Of a DNA stretch of 64,000 nucleotides, positions 24,293 to 33,103 are shown piece by piece (the first letter of the stretch is position 1; each line of letters begins with the position of its first letter). Source of the stretch: Chitinophaga sp. YR627 (GTDB taxonomy: Bacteria; Bacteroidota; Bacteroidia; Chitinophagales; Chitinophagaceae); NCBI RefSeq assembly GCF_900114995.1, contig NZ_FOUX01000001.1, positions 372,001 to 436,000 of the forward strand. Reading direction: 5' to 3'. The position numbers and the translations under genes are program-made. The notes beneath the pieces are model-generated. The model was not told the origin of the DNA. It was given only the letters and a program-made list of their open reading frames with translations, and did no database searches.

Positions 24293-25525
24293 TTAATCTT
24301 CAAAAAAATCTGGTGCCATAGATTCTATGCCAAAATTTTCATTTAGAAAATTATTTATGAATGATTCTAAATGATATTCATTATTTTCAACTAGATCTTT
24401 ATCCAAAAACACTTTAAAACTGGAATCACTTATTTGAGAATTATAAATTGATGTTTGGGCCGAGATAATAAAATTAAATGGACTTAGACACCTAACCCTA
24501 AGTTCAGGACTTTCTGTGAAATTAATAACTGTTCCTTCGATTTCCGCTGCTCCATCGTCAAACTCTTCTCTAGTAATGATTTGGTTTTTGTATATTGCAT
24601 ATTCCTCTCTTGTAAAACCCGACGTCAAAAAACTTTCAGATTTATTATTGTGGCCAGTGATACCAGTAAAAACAGAACTCTCTCCTCTGACCTTTACATA
24701 AATAAAGCTTTCGTTGTCTGATGAACCAACATATACAGCAATTTTATCAACATCATATTCATATTTGCCAATGAGTAGCCTTCCATTACTTAAATCTTCA
24801 ATTCTGTCTATTGGCATAGATTTCCCTCCTCTAAACCACCAAATTGGAGAATACTTCCCTTGTACATTTGGGCGATTCTTAGGATGAATTTCAAATATCA
24901 ACGGAGGTCTTAATAAAATCTTAAGTCTTTGGGATATTTTTTGTGAATCGTCAAACCATTTGAGGCCGCGAACTCCAGGAAAGGCACTCGACAGTCTTTG
25001 CGCAAAAAAATCGGACATGTTTATTGCTATCTCATTCCTTCCATCTTTATGTAGAAAAATACCCGGTTCCAATACGCTACGATCATTAGCTGGAGGATTA
25101 GAAGGCAATTGCATTCCCAATTTTTTCATTATTGCATCCGCTAGTTGTTGACAATCATATTTTTCCCTGGACAAGTAGCCAGTAGTGGCCCTAATCCCGG
25201 GAATTTCAGTGGCATCTAATCTAAATGGCAATATGTATTCTTCGTTTTCTTTGAAGGCTCTTTCTTGTGCACTTTTCCTTTCATGATTCGTCCATAATTT
25301 CTCCTTGTAGTCTTTGGAGATGAACATCACACAATATTTAGCCTTCGTCTTGTAAATATCATCAAGATGTGTGTATAGATCTTTCCCCCAAAGTGATACT
25401 TGCTCATATTCATCATAAAAAACCTTAACGTTTGCCGCGTGCAGCTTTTTAGCAACACAACTTACAAAATCTCTATTCTCTCCTGCAAAAGAAAGTGTTA
25501 CGTCATAATCATAATGAAATTCCAT
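24293..25525 (-). CDS. TIR-domain protein with unknown C-terminal domain
   Basis: A 410-residue protein. Residues 1-140 are a TIR domain: YDVTLSFAGENRDFVSCVAK at the start, then YCVMFISKDYKEKLWTNHER, where the Glu of the WTNHE stretch is the expected NADase residue. The remaining 250 residues (ALDSLC-side aside) include NMSDFFAQRLSSAFPGVRG, LLRPPLIFEIHPKN and a series of beta strands up to the acidic end FFED; I do not recognise this part. TIR proteins with private sensing domains are frequent in antiphage defence. The gene sits alone in its own interval between R3 and the tRNA-Lys gene, beside the CBASS module, which supports a defence role by context. Confidence 0.75.
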   Translation of the reverse strand: MEFHYDYDVTLSFAGENRDFVSCVAKKLHAANVKVFYDEYEQVSLWGKDLYTHLDDIYKTKAKYCVMFISKDYKEKLWTNHERKSAQERAFKENEEYILPFRLDATEIPGIRATTGYLSREKYDCQQLADAIMKKLGMQLPSNPPANDRSVLEPGIFLHKDGRNEIAINMSDFFAQRLSSAFPGVRGLKWFDDSQKISQRLKILLRPPLIFEIHPKNRPNVQGKYSPIWWFRGGKSMPIDRIEDLSNGRLLIGKYEYDVDKIAVYVGSSDNESFIYVKVRGESSVFTGITGHNNKSESFLTSGFTREEYAIYKNQIITREEFDDGAAEIEGTVINFTESPELRVRCLSPFNFIISAQTSIYNSQISDSSFKVFLDKDLVENNEYHLESFINNFLNENFGIESMAPDFFED

Positions 25526-25675
25526 AAATTCCAGATACTGTTAATAGTAATTGATTAAAGATATCAATTTACTAAATTTCTTAAAACCTTGACGGAACAG
25601 AGATGTCATAACCTCAATTTAGGTTATAGTAATCAACCATTCGCGCATGCTGTGAAACTAATGGGTATTTTATAC

Positions 25676-25714
25676 AAACAAAAAGCCCGACTTCTCTTCG
25701 AAGCCGGGCTTTCG
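25676..25714 (-). terminator. Terminator of the tRNA-Lys gene, template copy of R2
   Basis: Hairpin arms agcccgacttc and gaagccgggct with a short loop, directly after the tRNA 3' end on the minus strand and followed there by a T-run (plus-strand caaaaag). Nearly identical to R2. Confidence 0.75.
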
Positions 25715-25787
25715 TGATCCCGCTGGGACTCGAACCCAGGACCCATACATTAAAAGTGTATTGCTCTACCAACTGAGCTACGGAATC
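25715..25787 (-). tRNA. tRNA-Lys (TTT)
   Basis: A 73-base cloverleaf on the minus strand. The acceptor stem pairs GATTCCG with CGGGATC (one G-T wobble), discriminator A. The D-arm is GCTCAGTTGGTAGAGC, the anticodon loop CTTTTAA with anticodon TTT, and the T-arm CTGGGTTCGAGTCCCAG. CCA is not encoded. The 3' end faces the island region, the normal target side for integrating elements. Confidence 0.95.
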
Positions 25788-25848
25788 ATTCCCGTTGAAC
25801 GGGGGTGCAATATTACATCACATATTTATAAACTCCAAACAAAAAATA

Positions 25849-25878
25849 AAAAAGCTGCCTCCTACGAGGCAGCTTTTT
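25849..25878 (-). terminator. Terminator of the sugar dehydrogenase gene
   Basis: Stem aaaaagctgcctc / gaggcagcttttt with a 4-base loop, ending in T-runs on both strands. It lies 21 bases past the stop of the leftward gene. Confidence 0.85.
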
Positions 25879-25898
25879 TATTTAAACCCTTATCAAAT

Positions 25899-28800
25899 CT
25901 ACATCTTCACGAATTTCTTCGTTACAGGTTTTCCATTGTTGGTGAACTTAAGCACATAAACACCTGGTGTCAGGTTGCTTACGTCAAGTATACCATTGGT
26001 CGCCTTGATGATGATCGTCTGTGAAGTAGCTACATTAGTGATAGTGAACAGACCGTCGCCTTTCACATTACCTACAGTCAGCAGATTCACAACCGGGTTA
26101 GGATACATTCTGATAGAAGGTTCCTGTTCTACCACGGCTGATGTTCTTGCTGCCTGTGCACTTGCAGCGAATTCAATCCAGTTCAGATTGACGTCTCCAT
26201 GGGAGGCATATACACGCAATGTCTGCTTACCTGCTGTCAGGGTCACAGTTTTGCTGATAGTGGTCCATGCCTGCCATCCGCCGGTAGCTGGTACATCAAC
26301 AGTTGTCAGGACGTTAGCGCCTGATTGCAGTTGCAGCTGACCACCACCTGGTGCGCTGGCAACACGGAAGGATACGTTATAGCTACCTGCAGCGGTAACA
26401 TTAACGAAGTAGTCCATCCAGTCGCCGGTATCTACCCAGCCGATGTTTTCTCCACCGCCGGTATCGCCGCAACCTTCTGTCTGGATACCAGACATAGCAT
26501 CAAAGCTTTCTGCTTCAATATGTCCTGGAACTGTTTTTTCAACAGCAGCAGCTGTTACGTTGATAGCAACAGGAGCGGAGGTTGCTGTCATCTGTGTGTT
26601 GTCGGTTGCTTTTGCAGTGATGCTGTAAGCGCCGGTGGCAACACCTGTCCAGAGGAACTGATAAGGAGCAGTGGTATCTTCTCCGAGTTTGGTTGCACCC
26701 TGGAAGAACTCAACTTTTCTGATAGTACCGTCTGAGTCAGCAGCATTTGCTTTCAGCAGGATATCGGAATTGGTGACAAAAGCCTCGCCATTAACAGGAG
26801 CAGTGATGCTGACTGTTGGCGCGTTACCGATTGCCAGATCGAATGTGAAGTAATTTACGTTGAAGTCGTTTGCTTCCAGTACGATGCGGAACACATGTAT
26901 GCCTGCAGGCAGTGACTGTGTGGTCGTCGTGGAAACGGTCTGCCATGCCTGGAAACCACCGGTTGTTGGTACTGTTACGGTGCCGGTGATGTTCACGCCG
27001 TCCATTTCTACGTGGAAGGTCTTGGCAGCACCCGGATTCGCTACGCGGGCAGAGAAGGTATATTTACCGGTAACGGTTACGTTAGCAGTATATTCCAGCC
27101 ATTCGCCGTTGTTAACGTAGCCGATGTTGAAACCACCTTCGGAACAGTTTTCGAGGTCTACGCCTTCAGTGGTACGGTATTGATTACCCTGATTGGCAGT
27201 GCTTTCGTCATGGTAGGCAATACCTTCGCCACCCAGGTCAAAGTTTTCGATCTCGATCTTACCCGGGATAGTGGAAGGTACAGCCGGGTCAGGGAATGGA
27301 TTCTGACGGGATGCTCCTGCTTTGTAGGTAGCACGGAAGACAGTATCCTTCGCTGGTACGCGGATCGACTGTAATGCGTCGCCACCGTGTGCCCATGATA
27401 CGAAATCATAAGTGGTGTCGCCGAGCAACTGTGGTGTAACGGCCTGCAGTGTGGTCAGGGAGTTTACCACCATTGTTTTGGTGAACGGAGCAACTTCTCT
27501 GGAACCTAACACCAGACTGATACCAGCGATGTTGGAAGCAGCAGTTACCTGTACCTTATTTGGATAGACATCAACGGAGTCTACACCGGTACGGCCGTTA
27601 GAATCTTTTACGGTCAGCATCAGTCTGAACCAGATATTCGGAGAAGACTCACCCAGGTTGTCAGCCGTAAAGCTGCCTGATTTTACGCCTTTCGCCAGGG
27701 TCGGACCAGGATGCCAGTGCTCACTGGTAGGGGTATCTTTATGATAGAAACGGGCCTCCCAGGTGTATGCAGAATCAGGTAAGGTACCGTCTTCAGCATC
27801 GGTAGCTGTTGCGGAGTAGTTAACGATCGTACCTACGTTCCAGGTCAGCGTAGCTGCTGGTGTGAGGATCTTCGGAACTGGTCGCGCATTGAATGGCAAT
27901 ACGGTCAGCTTCGCAGGATTACTGTTGATCGTGCTGATCGGATTGGTCACCACACAACGGTACTGACCTGAGTCAGCCTGCGTAGTCTGTGCGATGCTAT
28001 AGGTGGCAGCAGTAGCGCCGGTAATATTAGCGCCGTTTTTCTGCCACTGGAAAGATAAAGGTGTACCACCGGAAGCAGTCACAGAGAAAGAGACTGCATC
28101 TCCTGCTGTAACCGTTTTGTTTTCCGGCTGATTCACGATAGATGGCGCCTGGTTGTTATTGTATTCAATTCTGTACAGACTTCCATCTCCCGCATAAGCG
28201 ATGTAATAAATGTTACCATCTATACCTACGCTTGTACCCAGTATTCTGGTAAAGTTCTTCGCGGAGAACTCTGTATAGGGAGAAGAAGGCTTCAGACCAT
28301 TTATGTCAACAAACCTGTACCAGTCGCGACACCAGTCTGAGAAGAAGAACTTGTTCAGATACTGTGGCGGATAGTTGGTAGCAGGCGGATTGAAGAACAG
28401 ACCTGATGTAATCGCACATCCGCCTTTATCTTCGCTGTGGTCATAAAAATAAACCGGAGGGATCGTAGTCGTGGTATCCGGCTGATAACCTGTTTTGTGA
28501 TTCTGGTCCCAGCCATAGTTATATCCTCTGGCAGGATCAGGATTGGTCACATCGTTAATTTCTTCATAGTCACCTCCTACGTCCACCACAAAGATTCTTT
28601 GAGATACAGGATCCAGAGACATCCTCCATGGATTTCTCATACCGCGTGCCCAGATACTTCTCTGCTGACGCGTGGCGTTAGGGGTGTCATAATAAGGGTT
28701 GCCCGGAGCTGGTTGTCCGTCTTCTGTCAGACGCAGGATCTTACCACGGTAAGTGGTCAGCTTCGGAGATTCGATCGCTTCATTGCTCTCGCCGATCGCT

Positions 28801-29297
28801 ACATACAGCAGACCTTTGCGGAACAACAGTGCACCACCATTGTGCGCGCCGTTGATGATCTGATCAAATTCCATTACTCTTCTGACAGAGTCAACACCGT
28901 TAGCCTGGTTGATAAACAGGATGTCCAGGTAATGGCGTGTCATTTCCTTATTGGTGTAGAAAATGTAACAACGTCCATTGCTGGTGAATGAGGGATGCAA
29001 TGTGATACCCAGTAAACCCTGTTCTGCATCGGTTACTGTTTGAGCGGTATACACGGTAGATACGGTTCCATTCTGATAAACCTTCACCTTACCTCCACGT
29101 TCAGCCATGAATATTCTGCCATCAGCGGAATGCGCCATTGCAGTGGCTTCAACGATAGAATTGTCGGTTAGTTTTTTCAGCGTAAAGCCAGTAGGCACCT
29201 GGCTGTAGGCACGGTCAGTGCTCGCTGCGAGCAGGGCAATTCCAAAGCAGGCCGTAAAGAACCGCTTATGAAATGTTAGCAGCAGGTTTTTCTTCAT
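25899..29297 (-). CDS. Secreted PQQ-type sugar dehydrogenase with Ig-like and two CBM6 modules
   Basis: A 1132-residue exported protein. After a signal peptide (about 1-33), residues 34-390 are a soluble aldose/sorbosone dehydrogenase propeller (ATAMAHSADGRIFMAERGGK, GLLGITLHPSF, INGAHNGGALLFRKGLLYVA, IWARGMRNPWRMSLDP). An Ig-like domain follows (VNQPENKTVTAGDAVSFSVT), then further beta domains, a CBM6 module (KIEIENFDLGG...), a Big_9-like linker domain (KVEFFQGATKLGED), a second CBM6 (HIEAESFDAMSG...), and a type IX secretion sorting domain (RMYPNPVVN... to KFVKM). The enzyme should oxidise aldoses or oligosaccharides at the cell surface with bound PQQ. It ends the polysaccharide locus that starts at 45.6 kb; cofactor synthesis genes are not in the window. 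Confidence 0.85.
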   Translation of the reverse strand: MKKNLLLTFHKRFFTACFGIALLAASTDRAYSQVPTGFTLKKLTDNSIVEATAMAHSADGRIFMAERGGKVKVYQNGTVSTVYTAQTVTDAEQGLLGITLHPSFTSNGRCYIFYTNKEMTRHYLDILFINQANGVDSVRRVMEFDQIINGAHNGGALLFRKGLLYVAIGESNEAIESPKLTTYRGKILRLTEDGQPAPGNPYYDTPNATRQQRSIWARGMRNPWRMSLDPVSQRIFVVDVGGDYEEINDVTNPDPARGYNYGWDQNHKTGYQPDTTTTIPPVYFYDHSEDKGGCAITSGLFFNPPATNYPPQYLNKFFFSDWCRDWYRFVDINGLKPSSPYTEFSAKNFTRILGTSVGIDGNIYYIAYAGDGSLYRIEYNNNQAPSIVNQPENKTVTAGDAVSFSVTASGGTPLSFQWQKNGANITGATAATYSIAQTTQADSGQYRCVVTNPISTINSNPAKLTVLPFNARPVPKILTPAATLTWNVGTIVNYSATATDAEDGTLPDSAYTWEARFYHKDTPTSEHWHPGPTLAKGVKSGSFTADNLGESSPNIWFRLMLTVKDSNGRTGVDSVDVYPNKVQVTAASNIAGISLVLGSREVAPFTKTMVVNSLTTLQAVTPQLLGDTTYDFVSWAHGGDALQSIRVPAKDTVFRATYKAGASRQNPFPDPAVPSTIPGKIEIENFDLGGEGIAYHDESTANQGNQYRTTEGVDLENCSEGGFNIGYVNNGEWLEYTANVTVTGKYTFSARVANPGAAKTFHVEMDGVNITGTVTVPTTGGFQAWQTVSTTTTQSLPAGIHVFRIVLEANDFNVNYFTFDLAIGNAPTVSITAPVNGEAFVTNSDILLKANAADSDGTIRKVEFFQGATKLGEDTTAPYQFLWTGVATGAYSITAKATDNTQMTATSAPVAINVTAAAVEKTVPGHIEAESFDAMSGIQTEGCGDTGGGENIGWVDTGDWMDYFVNVTAAGSYNVSFRVASAPGGGQLQLQSGANVLTTVDVPATGGWQAWTTISKTVTLTAGKQTLRVYASHGDVNLNWIEFAASAQAARTSAVVEQEPSIRMYPNPVVNLLTVGNVKGDGLFTITNVATSQTIIIKATNGILDVSNLTPGVYVLKFTNNGKPVTKKFVKM

Positions 29298-29533
29298 CGT
29301 CTTAAATGGTTTTTTGTTGAATACTAGGTTTCCCAGGTTTTTTAATTTGTTTTTCTGTAGATGCTAAGTCCAAAAAGTGAGTGACGTTAATCAAAAAGCG
29401 GGATAAGGTTTTCAAAATTTTTTTAACGATGGAATTTACAAACATTATTGGATACTCCTAGTGATTGCGCATATTATTTTTATGTTGTACTTATACAAGT
29501 ACGCACTGGCGCTCAAATACTATCCTAAAAAAT

Positions 29534-29576
29534 AGCCGGTACGTATGTCTAACGGAGACAAATAAACGTACCGGCT
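29534..29576 (-). terminator. Terminator of the large GH16 gene
   Basis: Perfect 11-bp stem agccggtacgt / acgtaccggct followed on the minus strand by a T-rich tract. It separates GH16 from the dehydrogenase, which therefore has its own promoter in the remaining AT-rich gap up to 29593. Confidence 0.85.
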
Positions 29577-29593
29577 GTTTAAGTAATTGATAT

Positions 29594-32500
29594 TTATTGT
29601 TTAACAAACTTCAGCAATAATGTTTGCTGTGCGCTGTTCTTTAACTGAATGAAGTAAACGCCTGCTGGTAAGCGACTTACATCCACACCGTAGGTGGATG
29701 ATACCTTACCTTCCTGCGACAACTGCTGCGTCGACCAGGTACGTCCGTTGAGGTCTACAACTCTGATCTGCTTCACGGCCTCATTACTGAGTAACTGTAC
29801 TCTGTCATTGACTACCGGGTTCGGATACAACGTTGCTTTCCAGACAGTAATGGCTTGTTGTTTCACCGGTGCAGCACTGGCAAGTAAGGCACTTCCTGTG
29901 CGCAGACTACCATACGCCTCCAGTTCGAAAATGGAATAACCATACACCGTCGTTCTCGCTGTACCATAGATCCGCAGATAACGACCGTGACCTGTCAGAC
30001 CGGTAAACTCATTCACCAGGGTACTGTTGTTCGTCACCGTACGTAACGGAGTCCAGTTGATCGTATCATTGGAAACCTGTATGACATAGTCTTTTCCGGC
30101 CGCCGTTTCCCACGTGATCTTCACACGGTTGATATCATAATCTGCACCCAGATCAACCCTGATGGATTGCGGATCGCCAAAACCACTGGACCAGCGGGTA
30201 TTGATATTACCATCCACTGCATACTTTCCTTCCATAGCGATATTCTCGTTGGAAGTGGTGCGTGTCGGTTTATTCAATGCCAGATTGGTTTGTGTAACCG
30301 GAGGATCGGAAGTAACATAATAGATGTTGTCTATATAGAAACTCGCCGCCGCCGCCGGTGCATCTCCGGAGAATGTAAATGCCTGCGACATCGTTGTGAG
30401 GTTGACATTGGTCAGCGAACTCACAGGAATCGTCACTTCATGCCATTGTCCGTCCCTGAGTAATCCCAGTTTCTGTTCGCCGGCCGCATAGTTGATCACC
30501 TGCTCACCGTTCTGTGAAATGATACTGAAACGGAATTGTCCCTGATAAGACGTTTTGAAATGGAACTTCAGTGAGCCATTGGCAAAATGCGTCAGGTCAC
30601 GTACGTCATGTGCAACGCCTAAACCAAACCAGCTGCCTGCTGCCGCCGTAACGCCTATTACCTGTGAACCCTCATAGGGTGCTGCACCGCTGATCGTCGC
30701 CAGGTTATTCCAGATATACAGGTTCGCATCCAGTCCATAGGTCATCTTTTCAGTGATAGACGCATCTTCACTATAAATGCCATATTTGCTGGAGAGGATC
30801 TTATTATCCTGTACGGTGATGGTCACCGGTGCAGAAGTGGTACTCAGCTTACCATTATCTGTTGCCTTCGCAGTGATCGTATACGTACCCTGTGGCACAT
30901 TCTCCCACGTATAATTATACGGTGGTTGTGTCAGTGTCGCCAGTAAGGTGCTGCCATTGAAGAATTCTACTTTGTAGATAATACCATTGTCGGTAACGTT
31001 GGTATTGATCACCACCTTGGCCGGTTTGCGGTATGGCGTACTGGCCGTAGGAGAGGTAATACTGATCTGTGGTGCGGTATTGCCAGGTGCTGCTACAAGT
31101 ACGGTGACCGGCTGCGAAGTGGTCGTTTTATTCTGATTGTCTGTCGCTTTGGCGATCAGCTTGTAAATACCCTGCGTGGAAGTATTCCAGGTGTAATTGA
31201 ACGGAGCCGTGCTGGTCGTACCCAGATAATAGGCGCCGTTATAGAAATCGACCTTGCTGATGCTGCCATTCGGATCGCTGGCATTCGTTTGTACGGCAAT
31301 AGCGGCAGGTGTGGTATACACCGCCTCATTTGCAATATTCGTAATAGCGACCTTTGGCGCCGGATTCGCAGATACACCACCGGTGTAATAGATATTGTCG
31401 AAATAGAAATCAGCTGCCGCCACCGGTGCATCACCGGAGAACATAAACAACTGCGTCACCTGCATCAGGTCCAGTGCACCGAATTCACTCACAGGGATAG
31501 TGACCTCATGCCATTGTCCGTCTCTGACCAGACCATGCTCGTTGCTGCCATTGAAATTGATCCAGCCTTCCGCACCATCCGAAGCAATACCTACTTTGAA
31601 AGTAGCAGTAGAACTGGTCTTCATATGGAACTTCAGACTACCGCCTGAATAGTTACTCATATTCTTCATGTCATTCGCCACACCCAGACCATACCAGGCG
31701 CCGGCATTGGCATGAAAAGCCCACACATTGCTGCCCTCAAACGGTGCAGGAGCAGGGGAGGTGATGTTGGTGATATTGTTCCAGAGATACAGGTTAGCAC
31801 CCTGACCAAAAGCAACCCTGTCGCTGACAGTGGTATTGTCAGTGAAAATACCATAATTGCCTTCCGGTGCATTGTTGCTCGCCAGGATCAGTTCTTCTCC
31901 CTGTGCCCGGTCCTGGTACAATCTGATGTAATCAACCTCCATTCGTCCGGGTAAGGGAGCTGTGATCCCTGCTGCGGAATGAATACCCGGATAGTTGCCG
32001 CCGACGGCAAGGTTCAGCAGGATGTAAAACGGATTGTGAAAGGCTTCAAATCCGTTTCCGCCAGTGATCCCTATCTTGTAAAAGGGACTGTTATCCAGGT
32101 AAATAGTCAGGAACTGCGGATCCCATTCGAGTTTGTACAGATGATAATCATCACTCAGGTCAACGCCTGTAGCAACGGTATCTTTTGCATAGGTGGCATG
32201 ACCGGTATAGCCCCCAGGGTTTTCCGTCCACCAGTGAGTAGCTGCACTCAGGGTGTTGTTTGGTCTGCCGGCCGCAATAGCGCCTGCAAAGCCCATTTCC
32301 AGGATGTCTACTTCACCGTTGTGCGGCCAGGTACCACCAGTGGCGCCCAGCAACCAGAAAGCAGGCCAAAGACCGTTCCCGACCTTCGGTACTTTGATGC
32401 GTGCTTCCAGTGAGCCGTAACGGAAAGTGACCCTGCCGGCTGTTTTGATACGACCGGAAGTAAAAGGCTTGCCGCCCATATCTTCCCGTCGTGCTTCGAT

Positions 32501-32770
32501 CACCAGGTGACCGTTCTCAATTCTGACATTTTCTGTGCGGTTGGTGTAGTACTCCAACTCCGCATTGCCCCAGCCACAATTGCCCTTGGCACAACCATCA
32601 CCTGTTTCATAGGTCCAGGTCTGCGCATTAAGGGTTGAGCTGGTAAAACTTTCTTCCCAGACGAGGGTACGCTGGGCAAACGTGGAAACTGGTAAGAGTG
32701 AAAGACAGAGCACAGTTGCAAGCCATGGACTCTTTTTCACCTTGTTGTTTGGGTAAACCGGGTTCTTCAT
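29594..32770 (-). CDS. Multi-modular secreted GH16 glucanase (laminarinase type)
   Basis: A 1058-residue exported enzyme. After a signal peptide, residues about 35-285 are the GH16 catalytic domain with the motif GEVDILEMG (about 150-158), where the ExDxxE acids are nucleophile and acid/base; WTYETGDGCAKGNCGWGNAE is typical of laminarinases (beta-1,3-glucanases). Two copies of an uncharacterised beta-sandwich module follow (about 290-460 and 660-825, sharing RDGQWHEVTIPVS and FSGDAPA.A..FY.DNIYY), with two Big_9-like domains between them, then a discoidin/CBM32-like domain (NLALNKPTRTTSNENIAMEG) and a type IX sorting domain ending LLLKFVKQ. The repeated modules probably bind glucan. The gene lies downstream of SusC/SusD and the metalloprotease in the same orientation. 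Confidence 0.9.
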   Translation of the reverse strand: MKNPVYPNNKVKKSPWLATVLCLSLLPVSTFAQRTLVWEESFTSSTLNAQTWTYETGDGCAKGNCGWGNAELEYYTNRTENVRIENGHLVIEARREDMGGKPFTSGRIKTAGRVTFRYGSLEARIKVPKVGNGLWPAFWLLGATGGTWPHNGEVDILEMGFAGAIAAGRPNNTLSAATHWWTENPGGYTGHATYAKDTVATGVDLSDDYHLYKLEWDPQFLTIYLDNSPFYKIGITGGNGFEAFHNPFYILLNLAVGGNYPGIHSAAGITAPLPGRMEVDYIRLYQDRAQGEELILASNNAPEGNYGIFTDNTTVSDRVAFGQGANLYLWNNITNITSPAPAPFEGSNVWAFHANAGAWYGLGVANDMKNMSNYSGGSLKFHMKTSSTATFKVGIASDGAEGWINFNGSNEHGLVRDGQWHEVTIPVSEFGALDLMQVTQLFMFSGDAPVAAADFYFDNIYYTGGVSANPAPKVAITNIANEAVYTTPAAIAVQTNASDPNGSISKVDFYNGAYYLGTTSTAPFNYTWNTSTQGIYKLIAKATDNQNKTTTSQPVTVLVAAPGNTAPQISITSPTASTPYRKPAKVVINTNVTDNGIIYKVEFFNGSTLLATLTQPPYNYTWENVPQGTYTITAKATDNGKLSTTSAPVTITVQDNKILSSKYGIYSEDASITEKMTYGLDANLYIWNNLATISGAAPYEGSQVIGVTAAAGSWFGLGVAHDVRDLTHFANGSLKFHFKTSYQGQFRFSIISQNGEQVINYAAGEQKLGLLRDGQWHEVTIPVSSLTNVNLTTMSQAFTFSGDAPAAAASFYIDNIYYVTSDPPVTQTNLALNKPTRTTSNENIAMEGKYAVDGNINTRWSSGFGDPQSIRVDLGADYDINRVKITWETAAGKDYVIQVSNDTINWTPLRTVTNNSTLVNEFTGLTGHGRYLRIYGTARTTVYGYSIFELEAYGSLRTGSALLASAAPVKQQAITVWKATLYPNPVVNDRVQLLSNEAVKQIRVVDLNGRTWSTQQLSQEGKVSSTYGVDVSRLPAGVYFIQLKNSAQQTLLLKFVKQ

Positions 32771-33103
32771 TTGGTCAATTTTAAGGTAACGTGAACGTGG
32801 TATCTAAAATTTTCAGGTACAGGATAACACTTTTCATAACATGGAGGAGGGTGGATGTACAGGGCCGAAAAGGCCATTATTTACTATACGAATTTAAGCA
32901 TAATAAGGGAGAATAAGTAATCCTTTTGAGAGAAACCGTGCGCTGGTACTTGGTACCCGCAATACCGCAGCAGTCGTATAATAGCCAGGGTTGTAACAAC
33001 CAGGATGTTGACACAAAAGCAGTTGTATATAAATAAAAAACGCGCGATAGAAATCGCACGTTTACAGTTTTAAAATAGAGCTCAGTATACTCGTTTACCA
33101 TAT
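32771..33103. other. Intergenic region within the glycan locus
   Basis: 333 bases between the metalloprotease stop and the GH16 start. It contains the terminator at 33038-33063; the remainder probably holds the GH16 promoter. No gene seen. Confidence 0.55.
33038..33063 (-). terminator. Terminator of the SusCD-metalloprotease transcript
   Basis: On the minus strand a stem aaacgtgcgat / atcgcgcgttt with one G-U pair is followed by a six-T run. Confidence 0.8.

Noticed and set aside
17372..25675. Integrase or transposase for the tRNA-Lys island
   Set aside because: I read all frames in the region and found no recombinase-like protein; the element must be decayed or mobilised in trans.
28437..28991. 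184-codon open frame on the plus strand over the dehydrogenase gene
   Set aside because: It is the antisense shadow of a well-supported secreted enzyme and has no protein-like domain.
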